A stretch of DNA of 64,000 bases from Thecaphora thlaspeos (taxonomy: Eukaryota; Basidiomycota; Ustilaginomycetes; Urocystidales; Glomosporiaceae): positions 369,501-433,500 of the forward strand of contig UWYS01000022.1 of NCBI GenBank assembly GCA_900291925.1. The letters run 5' to 3'. Under the pieces are notes generated by a model. That model did not search any database, had not been told where the DNA came from, and saw nothing but the letters and a program-made list of their open reading frames with translations. Made by a program: the position numbers and the translations under genes. This document shows, piece after piece, positions 53,473-64,000 of this stretch (the first letter of the stretch is position 1; each line of letters starts with the position of its first letter).

Positions 53473-55085
53473 ATGGGAAAGAAGTCCACCAAGCAGGTCA
53501 AGGCCGTTGCCCCTGCCGTCGCCTCCGCCGCCGAGGCCAAGAAGGTCGACGCTAAGGCCGCCAAGAAGGCCTCCAAGAAGGCCGCCAAGAAGGAGCCCAC
53601 TCCTCCCCCCACCGAGAGCAGCAGCGAGAGCTCTGACTCGCACGACAGCTCCGACGACGACGAGGTGAGTGTTGGTGGCGCGTCCTTTCCACTTCCCCTT
53701 GGCCCAGGCCGAAAGTCGCCAACAGGCGAGCAAAGCCTCCCTTTTTCTTCTTCAGTCCCGTCTGATGCTAATAGCGCGAACTGCTCATCCTCATCCCATC
53801 CCTTGATCTTTTGTGTATCATCTATCAACAACAGCAGGACGAGAAGCCTGCCGAGGCCAAGAAGGAGGAGTCGTCCGACTCGTCCGATTCGTCCGACTCC
53901 GACTCTGACGACTCGGAAGACGAGGTGGAGGCCAAGGAGGACACTGCCCCCGCCACCAACGGCGCTGCGGCCGAGACTGCTGGTGAGTGTCCAACGCTAT
54001 TCCGGTCCATGGAGGTAGGCCCGGCTCGTTGCAGCTGCTCAGATCCGCTGACCTCTGCATTGCTCCCGTCATTTGCGCCTTGAAATCACCCCCTCGACCC
54101 TCTTACAGAGTCGTCCTCGTCCGACTCGGACTCTGATGACAGCGACGACTCCAGCTCTGAGGACGAGGACGAGGAGACCGCCAGCGACAGCAAGAAGCGC
54201 AAGGCCGACGACGAGGCCCCCGCCACTAAGAAGGCCAAGACCGAGGAGGCCGCTGCCGAGGAGGGCGAGACCTGCTCGATCTGGGTCGGCCAGCTCAGCT
54301 GGAACATCGACAACGAGTGGCTCAAGAGCGAGTTCGAGGCTTACGGCGAGGTGACCAACGCTCGCGTCCAGCTCGACCGCGACAGCGGCAAGAGCCGCGG
54401 CTTCGGCTATGTCGACTTTGCCACCCCCGCTGCCGCCAAGAAGGCGTTCGAGGAGGCCCAGGGCAAGGAGGTTGACGGCCGCAACATCAAGGTCGACCTC
54501 AGCCAGCCCAAGCCCGCCGGCGACCGCGCCGAGAGCCGCCAGAAGAAGTTCAACGACGAGCGCAGCGCCCCGTCGTCGACCCTCTTTGTCGGCAACCTCG
54601 CCTTCTCGGTTTCGGAGGACGACGTCTGGAACACGTTTGCCGAGCACGGCGAGGTCTCTGGCGTCCGCCTCCCCAAGGACCCCGAGAGCAACCGACCCAA
54701 GGGATTCGGCTACGTCGAGTTCGCCTCGCAGGAGAGCGCGGAGAAGGCCATCGAGGCCCTTACCGGCTTTGAGCTCGCTGGACGACCGCTCCGCCTCGAC
54801 TTCTCACAACCCCGCAGCAACGACGGTGGCCGCGGCGGCTTCGGCGGCGGACGTGGCGGTGGACGCGGTGGAGGACGCGGTGGAGGACGCGGCGGCTTTG
54901 AGCGCGGCGGTGGACGCGGAGGCCGTGGCGGCTTCGGCGGGCGAGGTGGCGGACGCGGCGGCGGAGACGGCAGCTTCCGCGGCACGCCCCGCGGCGGAGG
55001 ATGGGGAGCGCGCGGAGGCGGACGTGGTGGTGCCCGCACCGGCGCCGCCCAGGACTTTGCCGGCAAGAAGATCTCGTTCGACTAG
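53473..55085 (+). CDS. NSR1: Nucleolin/Nsr1/Gar2-type nucleolar RNA-binding protein
   Basis: Exons 53473-53664, 53838-53982 and 54109-55085, 437 aa. Introns have GTGAGT donors and phases 0 and 1; a CAGCAG acceptor leaves a one-residue ambiguity. Seen: a Lys/Ala-rich start (MGKKSTKQVKAV), three acidic Ser/Asp/Glu blocks with probable CK2 sites, two RRMs (SIWVGQLSWNIDNEWL near 167 and TLFVGNLAFSVSEDDVW near 270, with RGFGYVDF and KGFGYVEF RNP1 motifs), and a C-terminal RGG/GAR domain. Known: this layout defines yeast Nsr1 and fission yeast Gar2, needed for pre-rRNA processing and 40S production. Each intron sits in an acidic block. Confidence 0.93.
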
Positions 55086-55269
55086 ATGTCGGCGCGATCT
55101 GTCGTCTCTATCATTGTCCAGTCTCCCGTTCCCCTTCCCCCTCTGGATCGCTCCTGATCTATGGTCCCCCTTAAACCCCCAACCCACCCCCCCAACCCAC
55201 CCCCCAAAAGCGCCGGGATACCCTCCCTCATCGCCACTCACGACTCGTCCATCTGTACATGATACTATC

Positions 55270-55311
<42 letters not shown>

Positions 55312-55845
55312 GCGGCCTCGTTGCCGCTGGCAGCACGTCGCGCCGTCTGTTGGGGCGCAATCGGGCGGACGACGAAACCTCCGCTAAGGAACTAGACCCG
55401 CACCGTTCTTGATCTCTTAATGCATTTACTCTCTGCTCCATCATGGCACGCTCTGCTCGTCCTGATGCTGATGGCTTGTGTACTACGTCCTTGCTGCCCG
55501 TGAGCGAGGTTGGGCGAGACGGACGGCGAGCGAGCGAGGCAGAGGAAGTTTTTCCACTTGCCTCGTCGGAAGCGGGGTCGCGTAAAGGCCGGCCAGCGTG
55601 TTGCACGGGCCGGGCCGCATCAATGACGACAGAGTGGGACCGGCAACTATCCGGACATGGCTCCACACCAGCGGCACCTGGCCTCTCTCGCTCGATGCAC
55701 GCCCACCGTCCTTCTTACTCTCCGGCTCCTCCCCGCTCCCTCCTCCATCTCTCTAGCAACCACGTCCAACGCCTTCCCTCTCTCGCTCGCACTTTGCTAG
55801 ACACTAGACGCTACCAGAAGGGCGCATCCACCCGCTCCTCGATCC
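55086..55845. other. NSR1-like to NADH pyrophosphatase intergenic region
   Basis: It contains a C-rich CCCCCAACCCA repeat (55177-55207) and a pure TC dinucleotide tract (about 55275-55306). The final 150 bases are pyrimidine-rich promoter-like sequence. Confidence 0.55.
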
Positions 55846-57690
55846 ATGTCCCTTCGCTCAGCCTTGCCTGTAGCATCATCTCGTCTCCCGCTCTCTCTCA
55901 TCCTCGCCGTATCTCTTCAAGCCGTCTCGCCTAGCGCCTGCCTCCTTTCCACAGCCTTTCAATCTCGTCGGTCCGTCCCGCCTCGATCCATAGCAGCAGC
56001 ACGACCTCGCCTTCCCGCACTCAAGATGACGCCTCCATCCTTCCCCTCTTTTTCCACCGTCAACTTCTATGCCGGCTCCAAGCTGAATCGCCTCTCCTGG
56101 CTACGCACCTCTTCCGCCTTCCTCAACAGCGCCATCTCCTCGTCCGAGTCCCGCTTCGTGCTCCTCAACAACCTCGACCCACTCGTACACAAGGACGGAG
56201 GCCTCGCTATGCTCTCCTGGGACGAGGTGAGGCAGACGATCGAGCAGAGCAAGAAGCTCTCGGGGGGATCTGGAGATGGCGTCTTCGGCCCGGAAGTGTA
56301 CGGACTTGAGAACAAAGTGGGCGACGAGAAGCAGAAAGACTTTACGCGGTCCACTGATGGGCTGGGACCGTCGAACCTCGCGCTGGTCTTTCTGGGCATC
56401 GACGAGAGCGACCTCGCTTCGACCTCTCTCCCAGGTCAGCTGGCCGAGGATGCCAGCAGGAACGAGAACAAGAGCGAGAACGAGACAAACGCCCCCGCCG
56501 GGCGACCGTACTTTGCCCTCTCGCTCTCCTTTGTCCCGCCGGGCGGTAAAGCCGAGGAGCTGCCGACGCACAAGCTGCTCGCGAAGCTCAAGGCCGACGA
56601 GAGGTACGAGTTCCTCGACATGCGCGCCAACTCGGCAACCAAGTCGTGGCCCATCGAGGATGCCGCCGTCGTAGCTCAGGCAAAGAGTCTGGTCGACTGG
56701 AACGAGCGGTGCCAGTACTGCCCCGCCTGCGCGCGGCGCCAGTACTCGCTCTGGTCGGGCTACAAGCGCGGCTGCTCGTCGTCCCTCTCGCCGTTCTCGC
56801 ACGCTTCGCCGTTCGCCGAGCAGTTCAAGGCCTCGTCAAGGTCGGACGACGTCTGCCCTTCGACGCAGGTGCTGAGCAACTTTCACTACCCTCGCACCGA
56901 TCCGGTCATCATCATGGCCATCATCAGCGCCGACGGCAACAGTGTGCTGCTGGGAAGACAGAAGAAGTGGCCAAAGGGCTTCGTCAGCTGCCTCGCTGGA
57001 TTCTGCGAGCCCGGCGAGAGCTTCGAAGAGGCAGTCAGGAGGGAGGTGCTCGAGGAGGCGGGCGTCAAGGTCAACGAGGTCGTCTACCACTCGTCCCAGC
57101 CCTGGCCCTACCCGACGAACCTGTAAGTCAAGCCTACCCTCGCAACGCCCTCTGGATGTAAACTGACACCACCTTCTCCTATATACTCTCCCTCTCACCA
57201 TCGCGTTGGCAGTATGGCCGGCTTCTTTGGCATCGCCTCGGAGGACGTCAACATCCGCCTCGACCTGGACAACGAGCTGGAAGAGGCGCGCTTCTACACG
57301 CGCGAAGAAATCTTGGCTGTGCTCGACGACAGCGACAAGACATTTACGCGCGCCGAGCTGGCCAAGATTGACGAAAAGGTGCAGGCGGACATGGACAAGG
57401 AGGGGATCAAGCACAAGGAAGACGAGCAGGCGGACAAGGTCAAGCCGAAAGTCCGGTGAGTGGGCCCGTGCCCTTCGCCGCTGCTTATCACAGAGATGGT
57501 TTGCGACGTTTGGAGAAAGGGGAACAGCGGTCCAGTGCTGATATGGATGTGTGCCTTCTTTCCCTTTCTCCCCTTTGTGTGCGTTAGTCTGCCGCCGAAC
57601 ACGGCCATTGCGAGGGTGCTGATCAGTGCTTGGGCCCGAAACGATGCGCTTCTCCCGCATCAGATCTTCAATCAGAAGACCAAGATGTAG
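55846..57690 (+). CDS. NPY1: NADH pyrophosphatase (Npy1/NUDT12-type Nudix hydrolase)
   Basis: Exons 55846-57122, 57213-57455 and 57588-57690, 540 aa. Both introns are phase 2 (GTAAGT...GGCAG and GTGAGT...GTTAG). Seen: a basic/hydrophobic N-terminus that could be a targeting signal (an ATG at 56026 is an alternative start), a NudC-like N-terminal domain, a cysteine cluster RCQYCPACARRQYS, the Nudix box G385...E391...REVLEEAGV (385-407), and the NADH-pyrophosphatase hallmark SQPWPYPTNL, which the first splice joins to MAGFFG. The end is PPNTAIARVLISAW...KTKM. Known: these enzymes split NADH or decap NAD-RNA to NMNH/NMN and AMP. The zinc site seems to have fewer clear CxxC pairs than usual. Confidence 0.92.
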
Positions 57691-57981
57691 CCGAATAGAC
57701 GTAGCCAGCAATATACAGATGGAAAGCCGGCTGAGTGCGTGTACTGCGAATCAATGTTGATAGCAAAGGCGGCCGGCCAGCACGATGGTGAGGGTCGGGT
57801 GTGGTGTGGAGGGAGGGGCACGAGGCGAGAAGAAATTGTGCTGCCTCTTTGGTTCCTCGCCGAAATCCGAGCGCGCTTCACTTGACGCTGCGTCGTGCAT
57901 CTTGCCTTGTCTCTCTCATCACCGCTCGTTCTCACCGCTCGCACCCATATCAACCTCCTTCGTGCCTCCCCTTCGCCCGGC

Positions 57982-58843
57982 ATGGAAACGATTCCCCTCC
58001 CTCCCCACTTCCCCTCGGATCTCCAACGAGTCCACCTGCTACACGTCTCGCCTCTTTCGACCTCTCAATCCTCTTGCATCTTAGATCGTATCATCTCTGC
58101 CTCGAAACTGCCCACCACTCCCTCAGCAGACACGACGAGCGAGACGCTACGATGGGCGGATGAAGAACGTGCTAGACTCGACTATGCTTTCATCGATCCA
58201 ACGAGATTGTGCGGCAGACAACACATCTTGACCGCCATCATGCAGGCTGTCATTGTAACGTCCCGATCAAAGGAGGCGGCACAGGGTAGAGGTAGGAAGA
58301 CCAAGACGGTACATTCCGAAGTCATTTGGTCTTTAAGTCCTGGTAACAACGTAGGTCTACCATGATCTCTCTTCGCTTGGTCAAGTTGGACGAAATGAGA
58401 CGATAGACTTGGAATGCAAGCTGACCTCGATGTGTGACGGTCTAACCCGCTCGTCGACAAAACCACCACAGGTCGGCGAATCCCTCAAACGATTCGGCCT
58501 AACGCCTACATCGACCTCTCTCCTCCTCGTCCGCTTCTCGAACCCGCAACAACCCGCGCAGCAGGTGTTGGAAGACATGCTCTCCATCATCCCACCATCC
58601 GAAATTGGCCCCGCGATCCCCACCCTATCAACTACCGACACCCAAGGCCATGCAGGACGAGACATTGACGCTGCTATTCGAAGCTCAGGGACAGACTGGA
58701 CACAGCTCAACAAAATCTACAAACTAGCCATGCCGTCCACGTTGCTGGACAAGGTCAAGAGGGGCGAGGTCAACAGCGAGGAAATACAAACGTGGGAGGA
58801 GCTGTGTTGCACCAGCGTCGCTATGAAGTTGGTCGCGGCGTAG
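57982..58843 (+). CDS. CGI121: KEOPS/EKC complex subunit Cgi121 (TPRKB-like)
   Basis: Exons 57982-58350 and 58472-58843, 246 aa; intron GTAGGT...CCACAG, phase 0, joins SPGNN to [12 protein letters not shown]. Seen: HILTAIMQAVIVTSR, then [22 protein letters not shown], the conserved family core, and a C-terminal IYKLAMPSTLLDKV. Known: Cgi121 binds tRNA and the Bud32 kinase in KEOPS, which makes t6A37 on ANN-decoding tRNAs, and also affects telomeres. Longer than yeast Cgi121 (181 aa), mainly through loops. It converges on NDUFB7, with only 156 bases between the stops. Confidence 0.88.
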
Positions 58844-58999
58844 CAGTAAGAATCTCTTGCCGGCCTTGATGCCTTTCTCGAGCGACAAACTTTGCGAGCA
58901 CAGACAGAGGCGTGGACGCACTGCATGTTCTCCGACCTTGTCGAGCGGACCTTCATCGAACGTCTGTGCAATTGCAAGGGAGACACGGAGGTGGGAGTC

Positions 59000-59705
59000 C
59001 TACTCATCGCCCTCTTCGGCTCGGGCCTTCTTCAACGCCGATAGCTCCTTTCCTCGTCGGATGAACCTGCGCGATTGTTGCGCAAAGGGACTAGAGGTCA
59101 GCGGTGTGTCCTGTGTCGAGGGAGGAGGTGTGGGTCCTGCAGGCGGGCAAGGAGACTCACTCGTCGTACTGGCACTTTTCGTATGTGTGTCTGTGGGAGT
59201 GAAAGTGGCGGGCGGAAGGCCGGGATGAAGGATTAGCTGTAGATCTCTTAAGAGGCCCGAATGGTTGAGCTTGCGGCGAATGGGCCTGGCTCTGTGAGTG
59301 TGAGGCGTGCGTGCCCCTTGGGCGATGCGCTCAAGGGCATGAGCTGCGGCAGCTGGTCCGAGTTTGACGGCAGAGGTAGGCACCGTCCACGCCTTCCGTG
59401 CCGTGTATGCGCCCATAGAGCTGCGAGCTGGACTCACCTCTCGTCCTGGCACTTCCATGGTGCATAGAGGGTCTGCTTTCGGCACTTGTTGAGCGGGATG
59501 AGGAGTCTGTTGCGTGGGTGTAGCAGTAGAGATGGTTAAAAGGATCAGGAGGTCAGAGCAATGATGGAACGGTGGCCCGAGAGGAATGAGGAAGCGCAGG
59601 GAGAAGAGGAGCGGGTACGCACACGCTGCACTGATCTCTCCAGCCGAGGGGGAGGCGAGCTGCCTGTGCCTCTTCGAGGGAAGCAGTGAGTGGTCCGTCG
59701 GCCAT
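59000..59705 (-). CDS. NDUFB7: Complex I twin-CX9C subunit NDUFB7 (B18), four exons
   Basis: Exons 59705-59623, 59506-59438, 59190-59161 and 59066-59000, 82 aa. All three introns are phase 2 with GTGCGT, GTGAGT and GTGAGT donors and CAG acceptors. Spliced, it reads ARLPLGWRDQC26SVLLIPLNKC36, then YAPWKC47QDERHTYEKC57QYDEF. This gives two exact CX9C pairs (26/36, 47/57). Known: NDUFB7 has ARLPLxxRDxCAHLLIPLNxC and PWKCxxERHxYExCQYDxF, is imported by Mia40 into the intermembrane space and sits on the complex I membrane arm. The third exon is only 30 nt. An alternative acceptor at 59091 would add eight residues before FIRRGKEL. Confidence 0.87.
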
Positions 59706-60683
59706 GTTGAGGAGGATGAGGAGGACGAGGAGGAGGAGAAGGAGAGGAAGAGGCGAGGGGGCTTCCAAAGGTGTAAGTGTAGGTGGTATGATGGGTGGAC
59801 AAGGCCAAAGAGTGAGTGGGTGGGCGGGTGAGAGATGCCGTCTGGCTGCCTCGAGAAGCGGGCTGGCCAAGGGCTGCGCTGAGCGGCTCCGATCGACGCA
59901 CGCACGCCCTGCGCACGCCCAGACCTCGCTCGGAGCCGTGATGCGCGAGGCCCACGCCACGCCACGCCACGCCGGGCGGCAGCGGGCTGCCGTCATTTGC
60001 GCGCTCAGCAAAGACGCGCACGGGCGCCTCGAAGAGATTTCCCTGCGCAGCCGACCCTGCTGGTGCACTGCTGTCGTCGCCCGCGCCACCTGCCTCTCTC
60101 CCTTCGTTACCATCACCCACTCACCCACCATCTCTTTACTCGACCGCATTCCCTCCGAGCCTCGCTCTGTGCTTGCAACTCTTCATCCTCCCCTTCCCCA
60201 CCCTTCCTTCGGCGCATCGAGCGACCACCACTTGACTGTGTGTGCTGCAAACAATCAACCTCGCATCCTTGAAAATAGGGACTTCACTCAGGCATCGGGC
60301 CGAGTACCTCCTACTTCCCCCACTGCTCCTCCGCACACACGCCCTCTTGAGCAACTCAGAGAAGCTGGCATCGCCTGCGCTTCTTTTTGCTTGCCATCGC
60401 TAGCTATTCGCTCCCCGACGCACTAGCACAGCCCCGTCCTCTGGCACGCGAGACTAGGCCAACATTCTCTCGCCCCGCCCGCTTTCCTCGCTTCCGTGCA
60501 CTTGCTGCCCCCAAACGCCCTATTCTACCCCTTTGAGCCTCTGGAGCTTCGACCGCCAGCCTTTTCCTCGCCAATCTTGACGAGACAGCGCTCGCAGAGT
60601 CTTGCCCCGCGCGCACCGGCAGCCCCCCTCCGCGCCCCTCTGCCTGCTCCTCGCTCCTTGCTTGCGAGCCGGCTTCGACTACC
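59706..60683. promoter_or_regulatory. Divergent promoter region NDUFB7/RAT1
   Basis: 978 bases. It contains a CCACG pentanucleotide tract at 59951-59972. The last 500 bases are C-rich, 5' UTR-like. No gene is recognised. Confidence 0.5.
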
Positions 60684-63600
60684 ATGGGTGTCCCCGCTCT
60701 CTTCAGGTGGCTATCCACCAAGTACCCTAAGATCATCTCTCCCGTTGAAGAGGAGCAGCCGCGCAAGGTTCCCGGCGAGGATGGCGCCGAGCACGAGCTG
60801 CCCCTTGATATGTCCAGACCCAACCCGAATGGTACAGAGTACGACTGCCTTTATCTCGATATGAATGGTATCGTACATCCATGTACACATCCAGAGGGCA
60901 AGCCCGCCCCATCGACCGAGGAGGAAATGATGGTCGAGGTCTTTGCCTACACCGAACGCGTCGTCAGCATGATCCGCCCGCGACGCCTCCTCATGATGGC
61001 CATCGACGGCGTCGCGCCGCGCGCAAAGATGAACCAGCAGCGATCCCGCCGATTTCGCTCCGCCAGAGATGCAAAGGAGTCGCTCCAGGAGAAGGAGGCC
61101 GCGCTCGCAGAGTGGAAGGCCAGGGGTCTCCCGGTCACCGATGAGGCCATGGAGATCAAAAAGTCGTGGGACTCGAACGCGATCACGCCCGGCACGCCTT
61201 TCATGGACCTGCTTGCAGCATCGCTCCGCTACTGGGTCGCTCAGAAGCTCAATACGGACCCCGGCTGGAAGGACCTCCAGGTCATCATCTCGGACGCCAG
61301 CGTCCCGGGAGAGGGCGAGCACAAGATCATGGAGTACATCCGCCGCCAGCGGAGTCAGCCCCAGCACGACCCCAACACCAAACACTGCATCTACGGTCTC
61401 GACGCTGATCTTATCATGCTGGCGCTCGCTACTCACGAGCCACACTTCACCGTCATCCGCGAGGACGTCTTTCAAGATAGCCAGAAGGACACCTGTCGCA
61501 TCTGCAACCAGAAGGGCCACTTCGCCAGGGACTGCAAGGGCGAGAAGCCGGTCAAGGATCCCAACGCGCCCGTCGAGCTCAAGCCGTTTGTCTTCCTCCA
61601 TGTCTCGGTGCTGCGCGAGTATCTGGCGGTCGAGCTCAACTACCCGGACCTGCCCTTTGCCTTTGACCTTGAGCGTGCCATTGACGACTGGGTCTTCCTG
61701 ATCTTCTTTGTCGGAAATGATTTCCTGCCGCATCTGCCCTCGCTCGAGTTGCGCGAGGGGGCGATCGACACGCTGCTCAAGATCTGGCGCAAGGAGCTCC
61801 CCAACATGGGAGGCTACCTCACCAAGCACGGCAGCGTCGAGCTGGCCAACGTCCAGCTCATCCTTGCCGGTCTGGCCCACGAGGAGGACGAGATCTTCCG
61901 CCGGCGCAAGGAGACCGAGGAGCGCCAGGACGCCAACCGCAAGAGGCGCGAAGAAGAGGACGCGCGCCGTAAGAACGGCCACAAGAGCGAGGCCTTCAAG
62001 CACGGCAACACCGACTACGTCGAGGTCAAGGCCGCCAAGAAGCCCAAGACGGACGCACAGGCCGAGAAGCCGGCCTTCAACGGCATGTCCAAGGAGGAGG
62101 CCGCCAAGCAGGCCAACGCCGGCAACAAGTCGTACGATCCGCGCAAGAAGGCCGTCGTTCTCGGCGGCGACAACAACGAGGTCGTGCGCAACCTCAAGGG
62201 CAACAGGCAGGCCAACAAAGACGCGGCCGAGGCTCTACGAGCCGAGCTATCGGGTGGCGGTAGCGGCGCCCCTGCCGCTACGGCTGCCAGCGAAGACAGC
62301 GAGGAGCCATCCTCCAAGAAACGTAAGGTCGGCGAGGAGGCGGCTGTGCCGGTCGAGAACGGCGCCGCCGACGGGGAAGCCCCTGCGGCCCTCGCCGAAG
62401 CTGCGCCGTCCGAGCTGTCACCCGCCAGCAAGAAGCGCAAGGCCGACGCGGACGAGGTTGCCGGGCTCGTCGGTGGCGATGCTGCCGATGCCGATGGCGA
62501 GGAGGAGGTTGACGGCGACATTGGCGGCGACAATGACGACGACGACGACGAGGATAACGAGGACGTCGATCCCGTCACGACGACATCCAAGAAGCTCCAG
62601 GTCAATGCCGATGGCACCGTCACCTACGAGGACGCCGTCAAGCTATGGGAGCCCGGCTACCGCGAGCGCTACTACCAGGACAAATTCCAGATCGGCCTCG
62701 ATGACGTTGAGACGCGCCGCAACGTTGTCAAGTCGTACACCGAGGGCCTCTGCTGGGTGCTGGCCTACTACTACCAGGGCGTGCCCTCGTGGCAGTGGTA
62801 CTATCCCTACCACTTTTCGCCGTTCGCCGCCGACTTCACCGAGCTCGACACGCTCGACATCAAGTTCGAGCTGGGCCAGCCCTTCAAGCCTTTCGAGCAG
62901 CTGATGGGCGTGCTCCCGGCCGCCTCGCAGGCATCGATCCCGCACGCCTTCCGCCCGCTGATGACTGAAGAGGACTCGGAGATCATCGACTACTACCCGG
63001 AGGAGTTTGAGATCGACATGAACGGGAAAAAGATGGTGTGGCAGGGCGTCGCGCTGCTTCCGTTTATCGACGAAAAGCGACTGCTGGCCGCGCTAAAGGA
63101 CCGCTACCCGCACCTGAGCGAGGACGAGGTGCGTCGCAACGCGTTCGGCCACAACACGTATTTCGTCAGCGAGGAATCGAAGTTGTACGACTTTTTCTGC
63201 GCCCTCTACGCCAAGGGCGGGTCGAACGAGCCCGTGCAGCTCGACTCGGAGCTTAGCGGCGGCATCACGGGCACGATCCGGCCAGACCCGGTCTGCGTGC
63301 CCGGCTCGACGTTCAACTCGCCGCTGACCAGTCAAGACCTGCACGACATCCTCAACGACCGCTCCATCTCTGTGCTGTACGACTTCCCGCCGCAGACCAA
63401 GCCGCACCGCAGCGTGCTGCTCAAGGGTGCCAAGGCGCCCAAGCCCGTCCTTACCCACAGCGACATCGACTGGGTCGAAAAGGGCGGGCCGAACGGACGA
63501 GGCCGTGGACGAGGCCGTGGAGGCGGACCCGGTAGGGGCGGAGGAGGACGCGGCGGAGGCGGCGCTGATGGATACGACCGCGGTGCGCCCGCATCCGACG

Positions 63601-63991
63601 CCTACGGCGGTCCTCCTGCTATGCGACTCGGTGCTGGGCCGGTCTACGGAGGCGGGGCTGCACCCGGTGCTTACGGAGGCCACGGAGGGGGCGGAGGAGG
63701 AGGTGGTGGCTACGGTGGCTACGGTGGCTATGGCGGTTACGGCGGCCAGGGAGGCTACGGTGGCTACGGCGGGTACGGCGGGTACGGCGGAGCAGGTGGA
63801 TACGGCGGGTACGGCCAGGCGGCTGCTGCTGTTCCGCCTGCTCCGGCTCAAGGTGGCTACGGAGGTTACGGCGCGAGTCAGGATCCATACGTGAGTGCTG
63901 TTACTCTCTTTTCTTGTTCCTGCCACCTTGCATTTCTGCGTCTCACGACTTAACACGCTGACAGCCAAATCTCTCACTACTTGCTCTCTGA
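60684..63991 (+). CDS. RAT1: Rat1/Xrn2 nuclear 5'-3' exoribonuclease
   Basis: Exon 60684-63890, then a probable intron 63891-63964 (GTGAGT...GACAG) and last exon 63965-63991; about 1077 aa. Because of the window edge, the end is tentative. Seen: [17 protein letters not shown], catalytic DMNGIVHPC and [11 protein letters not shown], a CCHC zinc knuckle starting at C271 ([14 protein letters not shown], typical of Rat1/Xrn2 and absent in Xrn1), the Asp/Glu linker, the conserved second region ([20 protein letters not shown]), and a long GGYGGYG/RGG C-terminus. Known: Rat1 degrades RNA downstream of poly(A) cleavage to end Pol II transcription and trims rRNA, with Rai1 as partner. Confidence 0.94.
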
Positions 63992-64000
63992 CCTTACTTT

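Noticed and set aside
60711..62003. Open frame of 430 codons on the minus strand
   Set aside because: Antisense shadow of RAT1.
63650..63860. GGCTACGGTGGCTACGG repeats as a CRISPR-like or minisatellite array
   Set aside because: They encode the GGYGGYG C-terminus of RAT1 and have no spacers.

Overview
The window is nuclear DNA from a GC-rich, intron-poor fungus, most likely a basidiomycete and possibly an Ustilaginomycotina relative (inference). The reasons are short introns of about 36-150 nt with GTGAGT or GTAAGT donors, GC-rich codon third positions, pyrimidine-rich 5' flanks, and an otherwise fungal gene set: PMT1, an APSES/MBF factor, Tlg2, Vfa1, a GH18 chitinase, and a GPI-anchored protein of the basidiomycete macrofage-activating glycoprotein family. 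I found no tRNA, rRNA, transposon or CRISPR.

Layout, left to right. 1-13400: a PNUTS-like PP1-targeting protein cut by the left edge; a DinB-fold protein; a long gene-poor gap; the macrofage-activating-type glycoprotein; VFA1 (minus) divergent from SEC63 (plus). 13700-24000: steryl-ester-hydrolase-type lipase (minus) divergent from PMT1 (plus); a DUF4211 protein (minus) divergent from the syntaxin TLG2 (plus). 24200-32450: the small, three-exon KGD4 (minus) divergent from a gene joining a PITH domain in frame to CENP-T; then the APSES factor MBP1 (minus). 33490-41480: EMG1/NEP1 (plus), UBA1 (minus), and an NTF2-like protein (minus). 43200-52260: chitinase, a D-2-hydroxyacid dehydrogenase, and a large PPR-like protein (minus). 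53470-64000: a nucleolin/Nsr1-type protein, NADH pyrophosphatase, the KEOPS subunit CGI121, a four-exon NDUFB7 (complex I) gene on the minus strand, and RAT1/XRN2 running to the right edge.

The genes are mostly housekeeping and belong to different processes: ribosome biogenesis (EMG1, NSR1, RAT1), ER and secretion (SEC63, PMT1, TLG2), mitochondria (KGD4, NDUFB7, PPR protein), kinetochore and cell cycle (CENP-T, MBP1), and ubiquitin (UBA1). They do not form a functional cluster. The most unusual item is the PITH/CENP-T fusion. Others are two small genes broken into tiny exons, perfect palindromes in intergenic DNA, and GC-rich pentanucleotide tracts in several divergent promoters. All exon borders were set by eye from GT/AG sites, phase continuity and remembered family motifs; no alignment was run.
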